In this document: piece by piece, positions 7,356 through 17,162 of the stretch
Position numbering within the stretch: position 1 is the first letter of the stretch
Layout: every line of letters begins with the position of its first letter
Source: CAZKNF01 sp964554105
GTDB lineage: Bacteria; Bacteroidota; Rhodothermia; Rhodothermales; VXPQ01
Length of the DNA stretch: 64,000 nucleotides
Direction of reading: 5' to 3'
NCBI GenBank assembly: GCA_964554105.1
Contig: CAZKNF010000010.1
Span: forward strand, 13,287-77,286
The notes under the pieces: model-generated
The model's input: only the letters and a program-made list of their open reading frames with translations
The model's database searches: none
What the model was told of the DNA's origin: nothing
Translations under genes and position numbers: made by a program

Positions 7356-8843
7356 ATGCCTAAGATACATATACCGACTCCGCTCCGAATTTACGTCGAC
7401 AACCGGACAGCGCTGGACGTCGACGGAGGTACGGTAGGAGAGGCGCTGAACGATCTCGTCAGCACGCATCCGAAGATTAAGCAGCACCTCTACGACGAAC
7501 AGGGGAAGCTGCGCTCGTTCGTGAACGTCTACCGAAATGACGACGATATTCGCTACCTCGATCGCGAGAACACGACGCTGAGCGACGGCGACGAACTTTC
7601 GATCGTGCCCTCGATAGCGGGAGGCGTGGAAGCGCCGGCAGAGCCGGTCGAGCAGCCGGGTCCGGCCCGCGTGGCTGCCGCGGCACGCGGTGAGACGCTG
7701 ACGTCCGAGGAAATCCGCCGCTACAGTCGTCATCTGACGCTGCCGGAATTCGGGATGGAAGGCCAGCGGAAGCTCAAAGCCTCGTCCGTATTTCTGGTGG
7801 GCGCCGGTGGGCTCGGTTCGCCGCTGGCGCTCTACCTGGCGGCGGCCGGAGTAGGCCGCATCGGGGTCATCGATTTCGATGTCGTGGACGAGACAAACCT
7901 GCAGCGGCAGGTACTCCATGGGACGAAGGACGTCGGTCGCAAAAAGCTCGATTCGGCACGTGACCGCATCAAGGACATAAATCCGCTCGTTGAGGTCGAG
8001 ACGTACGAGACCGCGCTTTCAAGCGAAAATGCGCTCGACATCATCAAAGATTACGACGTGGTTGCGGACGGCACGGACAATTTTCCGACGCGCTATCTTG
8101 TGAACGACGCGTGCGTGCTCCTCGGAATTCCGAATGTCTACGCATCCATTTTCCGTTTTGAGGGGCAGGTCTCGGTGTTCGGGATGGAGGATGGACCGTG
8201 CTACCGCTGCGTGTACGAACAGCCGCCTCCGCCTGGCCTTGTACCGTCGTGCGCGGAGGGTGGTGTTCTGGGAGTACTGCCCGGATTTGTCGGTACGCTG
8301 CAGGCGACGGAAGTCATCAAAGTGCTCACCGGGATCGGCGAGCCGCTCATCGGCCGGTTGTTGATTATCGATGCGCTCGACATGAAGTTTAGAACGCTGA
8401 AGATTCGCAAGAATCCGGATTGCCCCGTGTGCGGTGACCATCCGACGCAGACTGAGCTGATCGATTATCAGGAATTCTGTGGGATCCCCAACCAATCAAA
8501 TGGTCAGGAAGAAGTGAGTTTAGCCCCTGAGATAAGCGTCCGCGAATTCAAGGAGATGCGCGATCGCGGTGACAAACCGTTCGTCCTCGATGTGAGGAAG
8601 GAGTACGAAGCTGAGATCTGCACGCTTGGCGGTACCTTGATCCCGGTCGGGGAGCTCGAGGATCGCCTCGACGAACTGGAGGAGCATCGCGACGAGGACA
8701 TCGTCGTGTACTGCCGGTCGGGCGCCCGCTCGGGCAAGGCGGTAGAAATGATGCGGAGCTACGGCTTCAACAAAGCCGTCAATCTCGCCGGCGGCGTGCT
8801 GGCCTGGAGCGACGAGATCGATCCCTCTATGCCGAAGTATTAG
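7356..8843 (+). CDS. Sulfur carrier (ThiS/CysO-like) - E1 adenylyltransferase - rhodanese fusion
   Basis: A 495-residue three-domain protein. Residues 1-90 form a ubiquitin-like beta-grasp sulfur carrier whose last residues are IAGG, the diglycine (G89-G90) that such carriers normally expose at their C-terminus. A Pro/Ala-rich linker (about 91-112) follows. Residues about 115-380 are a MoeB/ThiF-type E1: ATP-binding GAGGLGSP (149-156), zinc cysteines C282/C285 and C356/C359, and the conserved Cys299 in SCAEGG. Residues about 392-495 are a rhodanese with the active-site Cys453 in CRSGAR. The protein would adenylate and thiolate a carrier to feed CysM. Because the diglycine is internal, it must be cut free to work as a donor; the M67 peptidase encoded just upstream is the obvious candidate. 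Confidence 0.92.
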   Translation: MPKIHIPTPLRIYVDNRTALDVDGGTVGEALNDLVSTHPKIKQHLYDEQGKLRSFVNVYRNDDDIRYLDRENTTLSDGDELSIVPSIAGGVEAPAEPVEQPGPARVAAAARGETLTSEEIRRYSRHLTLPEFGMEGQRKLKASSVFLVGAGGLGSPLALYLAAAGVGRIGVIDFDVVDETNLQRQVLHGTKDVGRKKLDSARDRIKDINPLVEVETYETALSSENALDIIKDYDVVADGTDNFPTRYLVNDACVLLGIPNVYASIFRFEGQVSVFGMEDGPCYRCVYEQPPPPGLVPSCAEGGVLGVLPGFVGTLQATEVIKVLTGIGEPLIGRLLIIDALDMKFRTLKIRKNPDCPVCGDHPTQTELIDYQEFCGIPNQSNGQEEVSLAPEISVREFKEMRDRGDKPFVLDVRKEYEAEICTLGGTLIPVGELEDRLDELEEHRDEDIVVYCRSGARSGKAVEMMRSYGFNKAVNLAGGVLAWSDEIDPSMPKY

Positions 8844-8875
8844 AGGGCCGTTCCGCCCCTGACTTCACGTCGTAG

Positions 8876-9967
8876 CTAATCGAACGGAATGCCCGTTTCA
8901 CGGGAGATTTCGCGCATCGAGTCGACGACGGGCATCAGCACGGGTACGCCGTCCGCCCGCCGCTTTTTTTCAGCGGCACGTTCAGGATCTCCCGGGATGA
9001 GCGGGCCATCGGTGTCGGGAGCAGGCGTAGTGGCGCGAAAGGTCCGAATCCAATCGTCCATCTGCTGCTTGAATGCGTCCGGGTGAATGAATCCTGCGAT
9101 GCGCAGCGCGCCGAAGAAGTGACCGATGCCCTTGCCGACGCTTTTCTCAGGGATATCCTGTCCCAGCGCAAACGGCGGCGCGAACGGACCCCAGTTGGCG
9201 CCACTGAGTACGCAGGATAGAATGTCGACCATCGCGGCGAGGCCGTAGCCTTTGTGGCCGCCCAGCGCCCGCGTCCATCCCAGCGGCAGAAGGGCTCCGC
9301 CTTCCACCATATCGTCGGGATTCGTTGTGTCCTTACCTTCGCGATCGATGGCCCATCCCTCCGGAATCGCCTCATTCTTCCGCTGTGCGATCTCGATCTT
9401 GCCGTAGGCCGCCGCGCTCGTCGCCATGTCTATCACGACAGGCGGTTCTTCGTCTCCTGGAAAGGCGATGGCGATCGGATTCGTGCCGAGCATCCGATCT
9501 TTCCCCCACAAGGGTGCCACGATGCTCGTCGTGTTCGTCATGGCGATGCCTATGACGTCGTGGTCCAGCGCCTCGAGCACGTAGTAGCCGGCGATGCCGA
9601 AGTGATTTGTATTAAAAACGGAAATCCAGCCCGAACCGGATTGTTCGGCCTTGGCTATCGCAATCCGATTGGCTTTTGGACCCACTACGAGCCCTAGTCC
9701 ATTGTCGCCGTCGACCGTCGCCGTGCTCATCGTATGTCGTACCACCTTCACCTGCGGTTTCGGGTTGATCCGGCCCCGGCGCAGCAGGTCGTAGTAGGTC
9801 TTGAGGCGACCGACACCATGTGAATCAATGCCTCTGAGATCGGCCGCAGCAAGCACGTCCGCGGCCTGCCGCGCATCCGATTCCGGAACATCCAGATGCA
9901 TGAAAACGCGACGGCAGAACTCGTGGAGTGTGTCGATCGAGTGGATTTCGACAGGCGTGTCGGACAT
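8876..9967 (-). CDS. Malate/L-lactate dehydrogenase-like (Ldh family) oxidoreductase
   Basis: A 363-residue protein of the type-2 malate/(S)-lactate/ureidoglycolate dehydrogenase family (Ldh_2). Family landmarks include the segment DLRGIDSHGVGRL, the NTNHFGIAGYY motif with its catalytic histidine, GTNPIAIAFPG and HKGYGLA. These enzymes oxidise small 2-hydroxyacids with NAD(P)+ in the cytoplasm and are unrelated in fold to classical LDH. It lies 68 bp downstream of an L-2-hydroxyglutarate oxidase gene on the same strand, so the pair may act together on 2-hydroxyacids. The exact substrate cannot be read from the sequence. Its 3' end faces the sulfur-carrier fusion gene with 32 bp between stops. 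Confidence 0.9.
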   Translation of the reverse strand: MSDTPVEIHSIDTLHEFCRRVFMHLDVPESDARQAADVLAAADLRGIDSHGVGRLKTYYDLLRRGRINPKPQVKVVRHTMSTATVDGDNGLGLVVGPKANRIAIAKAEQSGSGWISVFNTNHFGIAGYYVLEALDHDVIGIAMTNTTSIVAPLWGKDRMLGTNPIAIAFPGDEEPPVVIDMATSAAAYGKIEIAQRKNEAIPEGWAIDREGKDTTNPDDMVEGGALLPLGWTRALGGHKGYGLAAMVDILSCVLSGANWGPFAPPFALGQDIPEKSVGKGIGHFFGALRIAGFIHPDAFKQQMDDWIRTFRATTPAPDTDGPLIPGDPERAAEKKRRADGVPVLMPVVDSMREISRETGIPFD

Positions 9968-10035
9968 AAATTGTAATGTGACTCATTGGTTGGCAATGCT
10001 CAGCTTCCGGCGTGCGGCGAATCGATCTTCCGGGC

Positions 10036-11238
10036 TCAGACCGCCTGCAGCTGGCGAGACAGACGCCCGACGATTTCTTCGCCGATCTTCAAACATGACG
10101 TGGCGGCCGGGGACGGCGCGTTGCACACGTTCAACACTCGCTTCGATTCCTTGATCACGAAGTCATCCGCGAGCTGTCCGTCCGGCAGCACCGCCTGCGC
10201 TCGTACGCCGGAGGGTGATTCCTCGAGGTCGGCTGCCGTGACCTCCGGAACCAGCCGCTGAAGGGTCTTCACGAACGCTGCCTTGCTGAGCGATCTCCAG
10301 ATCTCGAAGATTTCTTTTTTCCAGTGTCGCCGGGCGAGACGAATGAATCCGGGATACGTCAGCGTTTCTCTGAGCTCTGCCAGGTTGACGTCACCGAAAC
10401 GGTATCCCTCGCGAGCGAACGCAAGCACCGCGTTCGGCCCGCACTCGATCCGCCCGTCGAACATTCTCGTAAAGTGAACCCCGAGAAACGGAAAAGCGGG
10501 GTCGGGGACAGGATAGATCAGATCATTGCAGAGGCGGCGCGCTTCCGGTTTCAACTCGAAATACTCACCGCGAAACGGCACGATCTGCATCTCGGGATCC
10601 TGACCGCTTAGCGTCGCCACACGATCCGCATAGAGTCCTGCGCACGTAACTACATGCTTCGCGGAAATATCCCCCGCGGTCGTTTGAAGGACGACCTCGT
10701 CACCGTCCGGGATGATTGCGTGCAATTCCGCGTTCAGCGTGAGAGTATGACCACGTCCGACAACGATATCAGCCAGACGCCGCGCAACGCCTTTGTAGTC
10801 GACAATCCCCGCTTCGGGCACGTGGATGGCTTCTATTCCGTTCGTGTACGGTTCGAGCTCTTTCAGACGATCCGCGTCTATCAGCTCGCACGCAACGTCG
10901 TTTTCCCGACCCCGCTTCAGAATGGCATGTAGTCCCTCGCGCTCCTTCTCGGAGACAGCAACGATCACCTTTCCGCACATCTCGTGTGCGATCCCCTCGC
11001 GCTTGCAGAAATCAACGAGCGCGCGTTTGCCTTCACGGCAGTTTCTGGCCTTCAGCGAGCCGGGTCGATAATAGATGCCCGAGTGAATGACTCCGGAGTT
11101 GCGCCCGGTTTGATGCGCCGCGATCTGGCCCTCTTTATCGAGCACGACGACGGCCAGATCGGGATAAGAATTGACAAGCTGGTATGCTGTTGCCAGGCCT
11201 ACAATGCCGGCGCCCACGATGGCGACATCGAACTTCAT
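10036..11238 (-). CDS. lhgO: L-2-hydroxyglutarate oxidase
   Basis: A 400-residue FAD-dependent oxidoreductase of the DAO superfamily. The N-terminal dinucleotide motif is DVAIVGAGIVGLATAYQL, followed by the LhgO-characteristic segment HQTGRNSGVIHSGIYY. The C-terminal part has GPNAVLAFAREGY and SPSGVRAQ. The enzyme oxidises L-2-hydroxyglutarate to 2-oxoglutarate, passing electrons to the membrane quinone pool, and works as metabolite repair or in lysine/glutarate breakdown. Length matches the family. It is followed by the Ldh-family gene. The start ATG fits immediately before the Rossmann strand. Confidence 0.92.
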   Translation of the reverse strand: MKFDVAIVGAGIVGLATAYQLVNSYPDLAVVVLDKEGQIAAHQTGRNSGVIHSGIYYRPGSLKARNCREGKRALVDFCKREGIAHEMCGKVIVAVSEKEREGLHAILKRGRENDVACELIDADRLKELEPYTNGIEAIHVPEAGIVDYKGVARRLADIVVGRGHTLTLNAELHAIIPDGDEVVLQTTAGDISAKHVVTCAGLYADRVATLSGQDPEMQIVPFRGEYFELKPEARRLCNDLIYPVPDPAFPFLGVHFTRMFDGRIECGPNAVLAFAREGYRFGDVNLAELRETLTYPGFIRLARRHWKKEIFEIWRSLSKAAFVKTLQRLVPEVTAADLEESPSGVRAQAVLPDGQLADDFVIKESKRVLNVCNAPSPAATSCLKIGEEIVGRLSRQLQAV

Positions 11239-11394
11239 AAACTTGGATTCCCGCTGCTGCTTCGTACACGCCCGCCCGAGTGGTCGGCTATCGTCCGTAG
11301 GAAGCGCAATTTGCCGTACATTGTGTGACTCTGGATGGTGTGGCCTCGAATAGTGCCGCTCTGGATGATCTTAGTTTCGCCGAATGCATCACGC

Positions 11395-12585
11395 ATGAAC
11401 GTCAATCTACGTCATGGCCGCCTCAGTGTCACGTTCCTGCAGGTCGCCGCGCTGATCACTCTCTTGACGCTCGGATGCGACCGAGTTGATGGCAGCCGCG
11501 GAGGTGAATCACGCAGTCCGACGAATGACGCGAGGGATGACGGCGACGGAGCCGAGCCGGCGTTTGGGATGTCGCAGCCGCGCATCCAATCTGTCGTGCT
11601 CGACGCGCGTGAGGAATTTGGCGATTCGACACTCGAGATGTTAAGCAATCTCGGCGCCACGCACCTGAGTCTGGTTTCATTCGGCTTCCAGCAGGATGCT
11701 TCGTCGCCGGAGATTCGCTTTCGTCCGGATGTCCGCTGGTATTCCGAGAGCGAATCCGGTGCTCGCTCCATCGCGGTTCGTGCGCGTGCGCACGGGCTGG
11801 GCGTGATTCTCAAACCGCAGATCTGGCTGCGTGGCGGAGCATGGACGGCTGAGATTGATTTCGCCCGGGAGGCCGATTGGACGATCTGGGAATCGCAGTA
11901 TCGCGAATACCTGATGCATACGGCACGGCTCGCCGAAGTCATCGGCGCCGAGCTGCTCATCATCGGTACCGAGCTCGCGAATCCCGTAAGGACTCGAGAA
12001 GTGTTCTGGCGGCGGCTGATCGCCGACGTTCGGGCGGTCTATGACGGAAAGCTGACCTACGGTGCCAACTGGCACGACGACTTCGAGACCGTACCGTTCT
12101 GGGATGCCCTTGATTACATCGGCGTACAGGCATACTTCCCGATCGCTCAGCATCGAAGTCCATCCACAGCCGACCTGGTGGATGGATGGCGCCCCCATGT
12201 CGAGGCACTCGAGAAGGTATCGCGGCGTGAAAGTCTGCCCGTATTGTTCACGGAAATTGGTTACAGAAGCATCTCGTACGCCGCCGCCGAGCCGTGGCGC
12301 TGGCCTGATAGGGAGGAGAATGCCACCGTGGAACCGGACTATGAAATCCAATCGGACCTGTTTGAGGCATTCTTCGAGGTGATCTGGCCGAAGCCGTGGT
12401 TCGCGGGCGCTATTGTCTGGAAGATGTATCCGGGCGGAGAGCGCCCGAACCGGCGAGCGCTAGACTTCACACCCCAGGACAAACCCGCGGAGGACGTCAT
12501 CCGTCATCACTTCCACGCCACACCTGGCACCCGACACCCGTCGGATGGTCGCGCACGCGATCTCGTGAATCCAAATGGCGGATGA
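11395..12585 (+). CDS. GH113-like glycoside hydrolase lipoprotein
   Basis: A 396-residue secreted lipoprotein. The start was set at ATG 11395 because it yields a lipoprotein signal ending LLTLGC (C28); an ATG 60 bp upstream is in frame but poorer. After a low-complexity spacer (about 30-60) comes a TIM barrel. E193 in IIGTEL, at the end of a beta strand, is the expected acid/base, and E287 in LFTEIGY is the expected nucleophile, as in GH113 beta-mannanase-like enzymes. TYGANW and DYIGVQAYFP are also family segments. It probably hydrolyses a beta-mannoside or related glycan at the cell surface. No polysaccharide-utilisation genes adjoin it. Its 3' end overlaps the convergent DUF3267 gene by 89 bp. 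Confidence 0.78.
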   Translation: MNVNLRHGRLSVTFLQVAALITLLTLGCDRVDGSRGGESRSPTNDARDDGDGAEPAFGMSQPRIQSVVLDAREEFGDSTLEMLSNLGATHLSLVSFGFQQDASSPEIRFRPDVRWYSESESGARSIAVRARAHGLGVILKPQIWLRGGAWTAEIDFAREADWTIWESQYREYLMHTARLAEVIGAELLIIGTELANPVRTREVFWRRLIADVRAVYDGKLTYGANWHDDFETVPFWDALDYIGVQAYFPIAQHRSPSTADLVDGWRPHVEALEKVSRRESLPVLFTEIGYRSISYAAAEPWRWPDREENATVEPDYEIQSDLFEAFFEVIWPKPWFAGAIVWKMYPGGERPNRRALDFTPQDKPAEDVIRHHFHATPGTRHPSDGRARDLVNPNGG

Positions 12586-13090
12586 GCTGGAAGATCGCGA
12601 GATCCCCAATTGCGGACACCAGCATCACATATCCGTAGAAGGCAAGCCATCCAACCCCGCCGATCGAGGCGTAAACTATGGGGGCGACGCCCTGTGCTGC
12701 TGCAGGTAGAAGAAGCACACCTCGATACGCCCTCGCCGACATCGGTTCGTCCGTGTGCACATACAGCACCCCGTCCCGGGGCCGGAAGCCGAAGCTGATG
12801 CTCGACGGCGGAACCCCGGCGAAAGCAAACATCCCAATGACGTGTATGGCCTCATGGATGAGCGCACTCACGCCATATACGAGCACTCCGACCACCATCC
12901 ACATTATTCCGCGAAGAAATGCACGTCCAATCGAGTCCGGCCAGGAGAGGTCCGGCAATCCCTGCAGCAAAAAATAGGGAAGGAAGGAAAACGCGGTGAT
13001 AGCCGGCAGCCATCGAAGGCCGAGGCCGATGACCTGGTCGATCGAAAGGGTAAGATCCTTCCAGGATCCTTTGGATTCAGGCGTATCCAC
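12497..13090 (-). CDS. DUF3267 putative membrane zinc metalloprotease
   Basis: A 197-residue membrane protein with four to five hydrophobic segments. An HExxH zincin motif (H79-E80-A-I-H83) lies inside a hydrophobic helix, typical of the DUF3267/peptidase M50-like group. A GFRPRDGVLYV segment and LLLPAAAQGVAP follow, matching the arrangement where a later polar motif completes the metal site. The function is unproven even for the family. The last 30 codons overlap, on the opposite strand, the end of the GH113-like gene, and the C-terminal residues past about 175 look unconserved. The stop may have drifted into the neighbour. Confidence 0.75.
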   Translation of the reverse strand: MDTPESKGSWKDLTLSIDQVIGLGLRWLPAITAFSFLPYFLLQGLPDLSWPDSIGRAFLRGIMWMVVGVLVYGVSALIHEAIHVIGMFAFAGVPPSSISFGFRPRDGVLYVHTDEPMSARAYRGVLLLPAAAQGVAPIVYASIGGVGWLAFYGYVMLVSAIGDLAIFQLIRHLDSRDRVRDHPTGVGCQVWRGSDDG

Positions 13091-13193
13091 GAGCGATGTC
13101 GATACAAGTTCGAAACAGGAACACCCGAACCGGCCTTTGTCGGAGGTCGTACCACGGGTGCGATGAATCAGTCACGTGCCACCAAGAATACGC

Positions 13194-14003
13194 ATGATTT
13201 TAAAGTCGATTCAGGGCGAGCGAATTCCGGCTCTCGGCCTTGGAACATACAGGCTTCAAGGACCGGAGTGCAGGGCAGCGGTCAAAGATGCGCTCGAACT
13301 GGGATATCGTCACATCGATACGGCGCAATCATACGGGAATGAAGACGATGTCGGCCGCGGGATTGCTGATGCATCGGTCGAACGCGGCGACATCTTTCTT
13401 ACGACGAAAGTTGCACTCGATAATCTTGATCCTGCAAGCGTTCGATCCTCGACGCACGGGAGCCTCAGGAAGCTCAAGTCGGATTACGTGGATCTGCTGC
13501 TCATCCACTGGCCGAGCGATGACGTTCCCCTCGAAAGGTCGTTGGACGCCATGATCGAGCTGCGAGAGGAAGGCAAGGCCCGGCACCTCGGCGTCAGCAA
13601 TTTTCCGCCGGACCTCGCCAGGGCGGCCGCCGAGCATGCCGGCATTCTAGCCAATCAGGTCGAGTATCATCCTTTTCTCTCGCAGGAGGATCTCACGAGA
13701 CAGGCCGTCGAGTTCGGCTATTTACTGACGGCCTACAGCCCCATTGCTCGAGGTCGCGTATCCGATGATGAAACGCTTCGAGAGATCGGCCGGCATCACG
13801 GCAAGACTCCGGCGCAGGTCTCCCTGCGCTGGCTCATTCAGCAACCGAACATCGCTGCCATTCCGAAAGCGTCGAGTGCGGAGCACAGGCGGTCGAATCT
13901 CGACATCTTCGATTTCGAACTCTCGGTTGAGGAGATGGACAGCATCTTCGGCCTCGCTCAGGGGGAACGCCTTGTGGACCCGGCCTGGGGCCCTGAGTGG
14001 TAG
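13194..14003 (+). CDS. Aldo/keto reductase
   Basis: A 269-residue NADPH-dependent aldo/keto reductase. All four catalytic residues are present: D42, Y47 (SYGNE), K72 (TTKV) and H105 (IHWP). GLGTYR near the N-terminus, GVSNF and the late PKASS cofactor motif also match. The ATG at 13194 is preferred because homologues start just before the first beta hairpin; an in-frame ATG lies 18 bp upstream. It probably reduces small aldehydes such as methylglyoxal in the cytoplasm. It is followed 44 bp later by the topoisomerase IB gene on the same strand. Confidence 0.9.
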   Translation: MILKSIQGERIPALGLGTYRLQGPECRAAVKDALELGYRHIDTAQSYGNEDDVGRGIADASVERGDIFLTTKVALDNLDPASVRSSTHGSLRKLKSDYVDLLLIHWPSDDVPLERSLDAMIELREEGKARHLGVSNFPPDLARAAAEHAGILANQVEYHPFLSQEDLTRQAVEFGYLLTAYSPIARGRVSDDETLREIGRHHGKTPAQVSLRWLIQQPNIAAIPKASSAEHRRSNLDIFDFELSVEEMDSIFGLAQGERLVDPAWGPEW

Positions 14004-14047
14004 GCGGTTGAAAGAAGGGCATATTCGAGAAGGGGAAAAGGAAGAGC

Positions 14048-15118
14048 GTGAAAGTGGATGCCTCCGCACATATCGACGTCGAGCTCGATCCCAGGGATTC
14101 CGCTGAGAAGGCGGGACTCACCTACGTCAGCGACACCGAACCCGGAATCCATCGAAAAAAGTGGGGCCGAGGGTTCACGTATATCGATCCCGACGGAGAG
14201 CATGTATCGGATCAAGCGGTCCGGTCACGTATCGACGGGTTGGTGATTCCGCCCGCCTGGACCGATGTCTGGATATGTCTGGATCCGGAAGGACACATTC
14301 AGGCGACGGGGCGCGACGCGGACGGCAGGAAGCAGTACATCTATCATCCGAAATGGGAGCAGGCACGAAACGAGGCGAAATTTAATCGCCTCCTCGTCTT
14401 CGGCGAGGCGTTGCCGACGATTCGCGCTCAATGCGAATCAGACCTTCGAAAACACGGACTTCCCGCTCGAAAGGTCGTTGCGGCGGCCGTCGCGCTCCTG
14501 GATCGGACGCTGATTCGCGTCGGCAATCAGACATACGCGCAGCGAAACGGCTCATTCGGACTGACGACCCTTCGGGATCGACACGTCGATTTTTCAGGTG
14601 CTCGATGTACGTTCGAGTTCATCGGAAAGGGAGGCAAGAAGCAGTCCATTGAACTTGACGATTCCCGGCTCGCCCGGGTCGTTCGGCGCTGCCGCGACGT
14701 GCCCGGATACGAGCTTTTCCAATATTACAATGCCGAAGACACGCGCTGTCGGATCAGTTCCTCGGATGTGAACGACTATTTGCGCGAAATCACCGGCGAA
14801 CCGTTTACGGCAAAGGATTTCCGCACCTGGGGCGCCACTGTGCAGGCTGCCGTCTTTCTCAACGAACTCGATCCTCCGGCAGATAGAAAGGCAGCCGAAA
14901 AGCACGTTGTGGCGGCCGTCAAGATGGTGGCGAAGCTGCTCGGCAACACGGCGGCCGTCAGCCGCAGCTATTATATCCACCCGGCGGTGCTCGACGGCTA
15001 TCTCGACGGAACCTTTCGCGAGCGTTTCGAGGAAGGATTAGCCCAGGATCGAACGGATCATCTCGATCGTGAGGAGATGGCGCTGCTCCACTTTCTGAGC
15101 ATCTCGCTCGACCTGTAG
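14048..15118 (+). CDS. DNA topoisomerase IB
   Basis: A 356-residue poxvirus-type topoisomerase IB of the compact bacterial kind (compare Deinococcus). The N-terminal lid region ends in GLVIPPAW and a beta-strand QATGRDADGRKQY. The catalytic domain has LLDRTLIRVGN (arginine), FIGKGGK (lysine), FRTWGAT and the nucleophile tyrosine in SRSYYIHP (Y309 most likely, the one directly before IHP). It relaxes supercoils of either sign through a 3'-phosphotyrosyl intermediate without ATP. The start is GTG 14048. These enzymes are scattered in bacteria and often horizontally acquired. No partner gene is visible. Confidence 0.93.
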   Translation: MKVDASAHIDVELDPRDSAEKAGLTYVSDTEPGIHRKKWGRGFTYIDPDGEHVSDQAVRSRIDGLVIPPAWTDVWICLDPEGHIQATGRDADGRKQYIYHPKWEQARNEAKFNRLLVFGEALPTIRAQCESDLRKHGLPARKVVAAAVALLDRTLIRVGNQTYAQRNGSFGLTTLRDRHVDFSGARCTFEFIGKGGKKQSIELDDSRLARVVRRCRDVPGYELFQYYNAEDTRCRISSSDVNDYLREITGEPFTAKDFRTWGATVQAAVFLNELDPPADRKAAEKHVVAAVKMVAKLLGNTAAVSRSYYIHPAVLDGYLDGTFRERFEEGLAQDRTDHLDREEMALLHFLSISLDL

Positions 15119-15243
15119 GAGTCGTGGCGCGGACTTGCTCACGTCTGCCTCTCCGGAGAATACCGGCAGGGATCTTTATGGCTCGATTACGTGGATTCGT
15201 GCATAAAATATGTGTCGGAAGCGCTTTCGCACCTTAAATAGAG

Positions 15244-15301
15244 TTGACAATAGGCGATAAATACCTTAGAATCTTCGGCATCATACCGAAATGCACTAAG
15301 G
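15244..15301 (+). promoter_or_regulatory. amt promoter with overlapping inverted repeat
   Basis: TTGACA (15244-15249), a 17-bp spacer and TAGAAT (15267-15272) form a near-consensus sigma-70 promoter, with a start site expected near 15279. A two-level inverted repeat overlaps it. The outer arms are CCTTAG (15264-15269) and CTAAGG (15296-15301); the inner arms are TTCGG (15274-15278) and CCGAA (15286-15290). It could be an operator for a nitrogen regulator or, in part, a 5'-UTR hairpin. Further up, 15216-15229 is another imperfect palindrome centred on AGCGCT. The remainder of the topoisomerase-amt gap shows no gene. Confidence 0.6.
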
Positions 15302-15326
15302 ATATTAACAGAAACTGCCTTTGTCC

Positions 15327-16700
<1,374 letters not shown>

Positions 16701-16748
16701 TTAACTTGAACGTCCTCCTTTCACCTTTTTCTTAGGTAAATACCTGTC

Positions 16749-17162
16749 ATGAAGCTCATAAAAGCCATTATCCGTCCCGACAAGCTGGGCGACGTTCTCA
16801 CCGCACTTTTTCAGGCCGACGTTCACGGACTCTCTGTCAGCCGGATCCGCGGACACGGCGGCGAAAAAGAACCGGTAGAAACGTATCGCGGAACTACGGT
16901 AAAGATGGAGTTAACCGAAAAGGTGATGCTCGACATCGGCGTCTCCGAAACGTATGTCGATGCCACGGTGCAATCCATCCTCGCTTCCGCGCGCACCGGT
17001 TCAGTCGGAGACGGAAAGGTTTTCGTTCTGCCCGTGGACAAGATCTATCGAATCCGAACCGGAGAAGAAGACAAGGCGGCCGTGACGCCGGTCGGTACGC
17101 TCGAATCCGCGGCATCTCCCGGAGGCGCTGGGAAGAATCGCAGCTCGGCACCGATCACGTAG
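16749..17162 (+). CDS. glnK: PII nitrogen regulatory protein
   Basis: A 137-residue PII signal protein. The fold motifs GKVFVLPVDKIYRIRTGEED and ETYRGTTVKME are clear. Compared with E. coli GlnB the T-loop differs. The position of uridylylated Tyr51 is valine (YRGTTVKME instead of YRGAEYMVD), and Q39, which helps bind 2-oxoglutarate, is glutamate (GHGGEKE). It therefore cannot be modified at Tyr51, and effector sensing may differ. The C-terminus extends about 25 residues past the core and is Gly/Ser/Ala-rich. It likely binds and gates the ammonium channel encoded just upstream. The last 8 bp overlap the convergent hypothetical gene. Confidence 0.92.
   Translation: MKLIKAIIRPDKLGDVLTALFQADVHGLSVSRIRGHGGEKEPVETYRGTTVKMELTEKVMLDIGVSETYVDATVQSILASARTGSVGDGKVFVLPVDKIYRIRTGEEDKAAVTPVGTLESAASPGGAGKNRSSAPIT

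Noticed and set aside
7203..7919. Minus-strand frame containing the heptamer gap
   Set aside because: Heptamer and N-run artefact antisense to the sulfur-carrier fusion gene.
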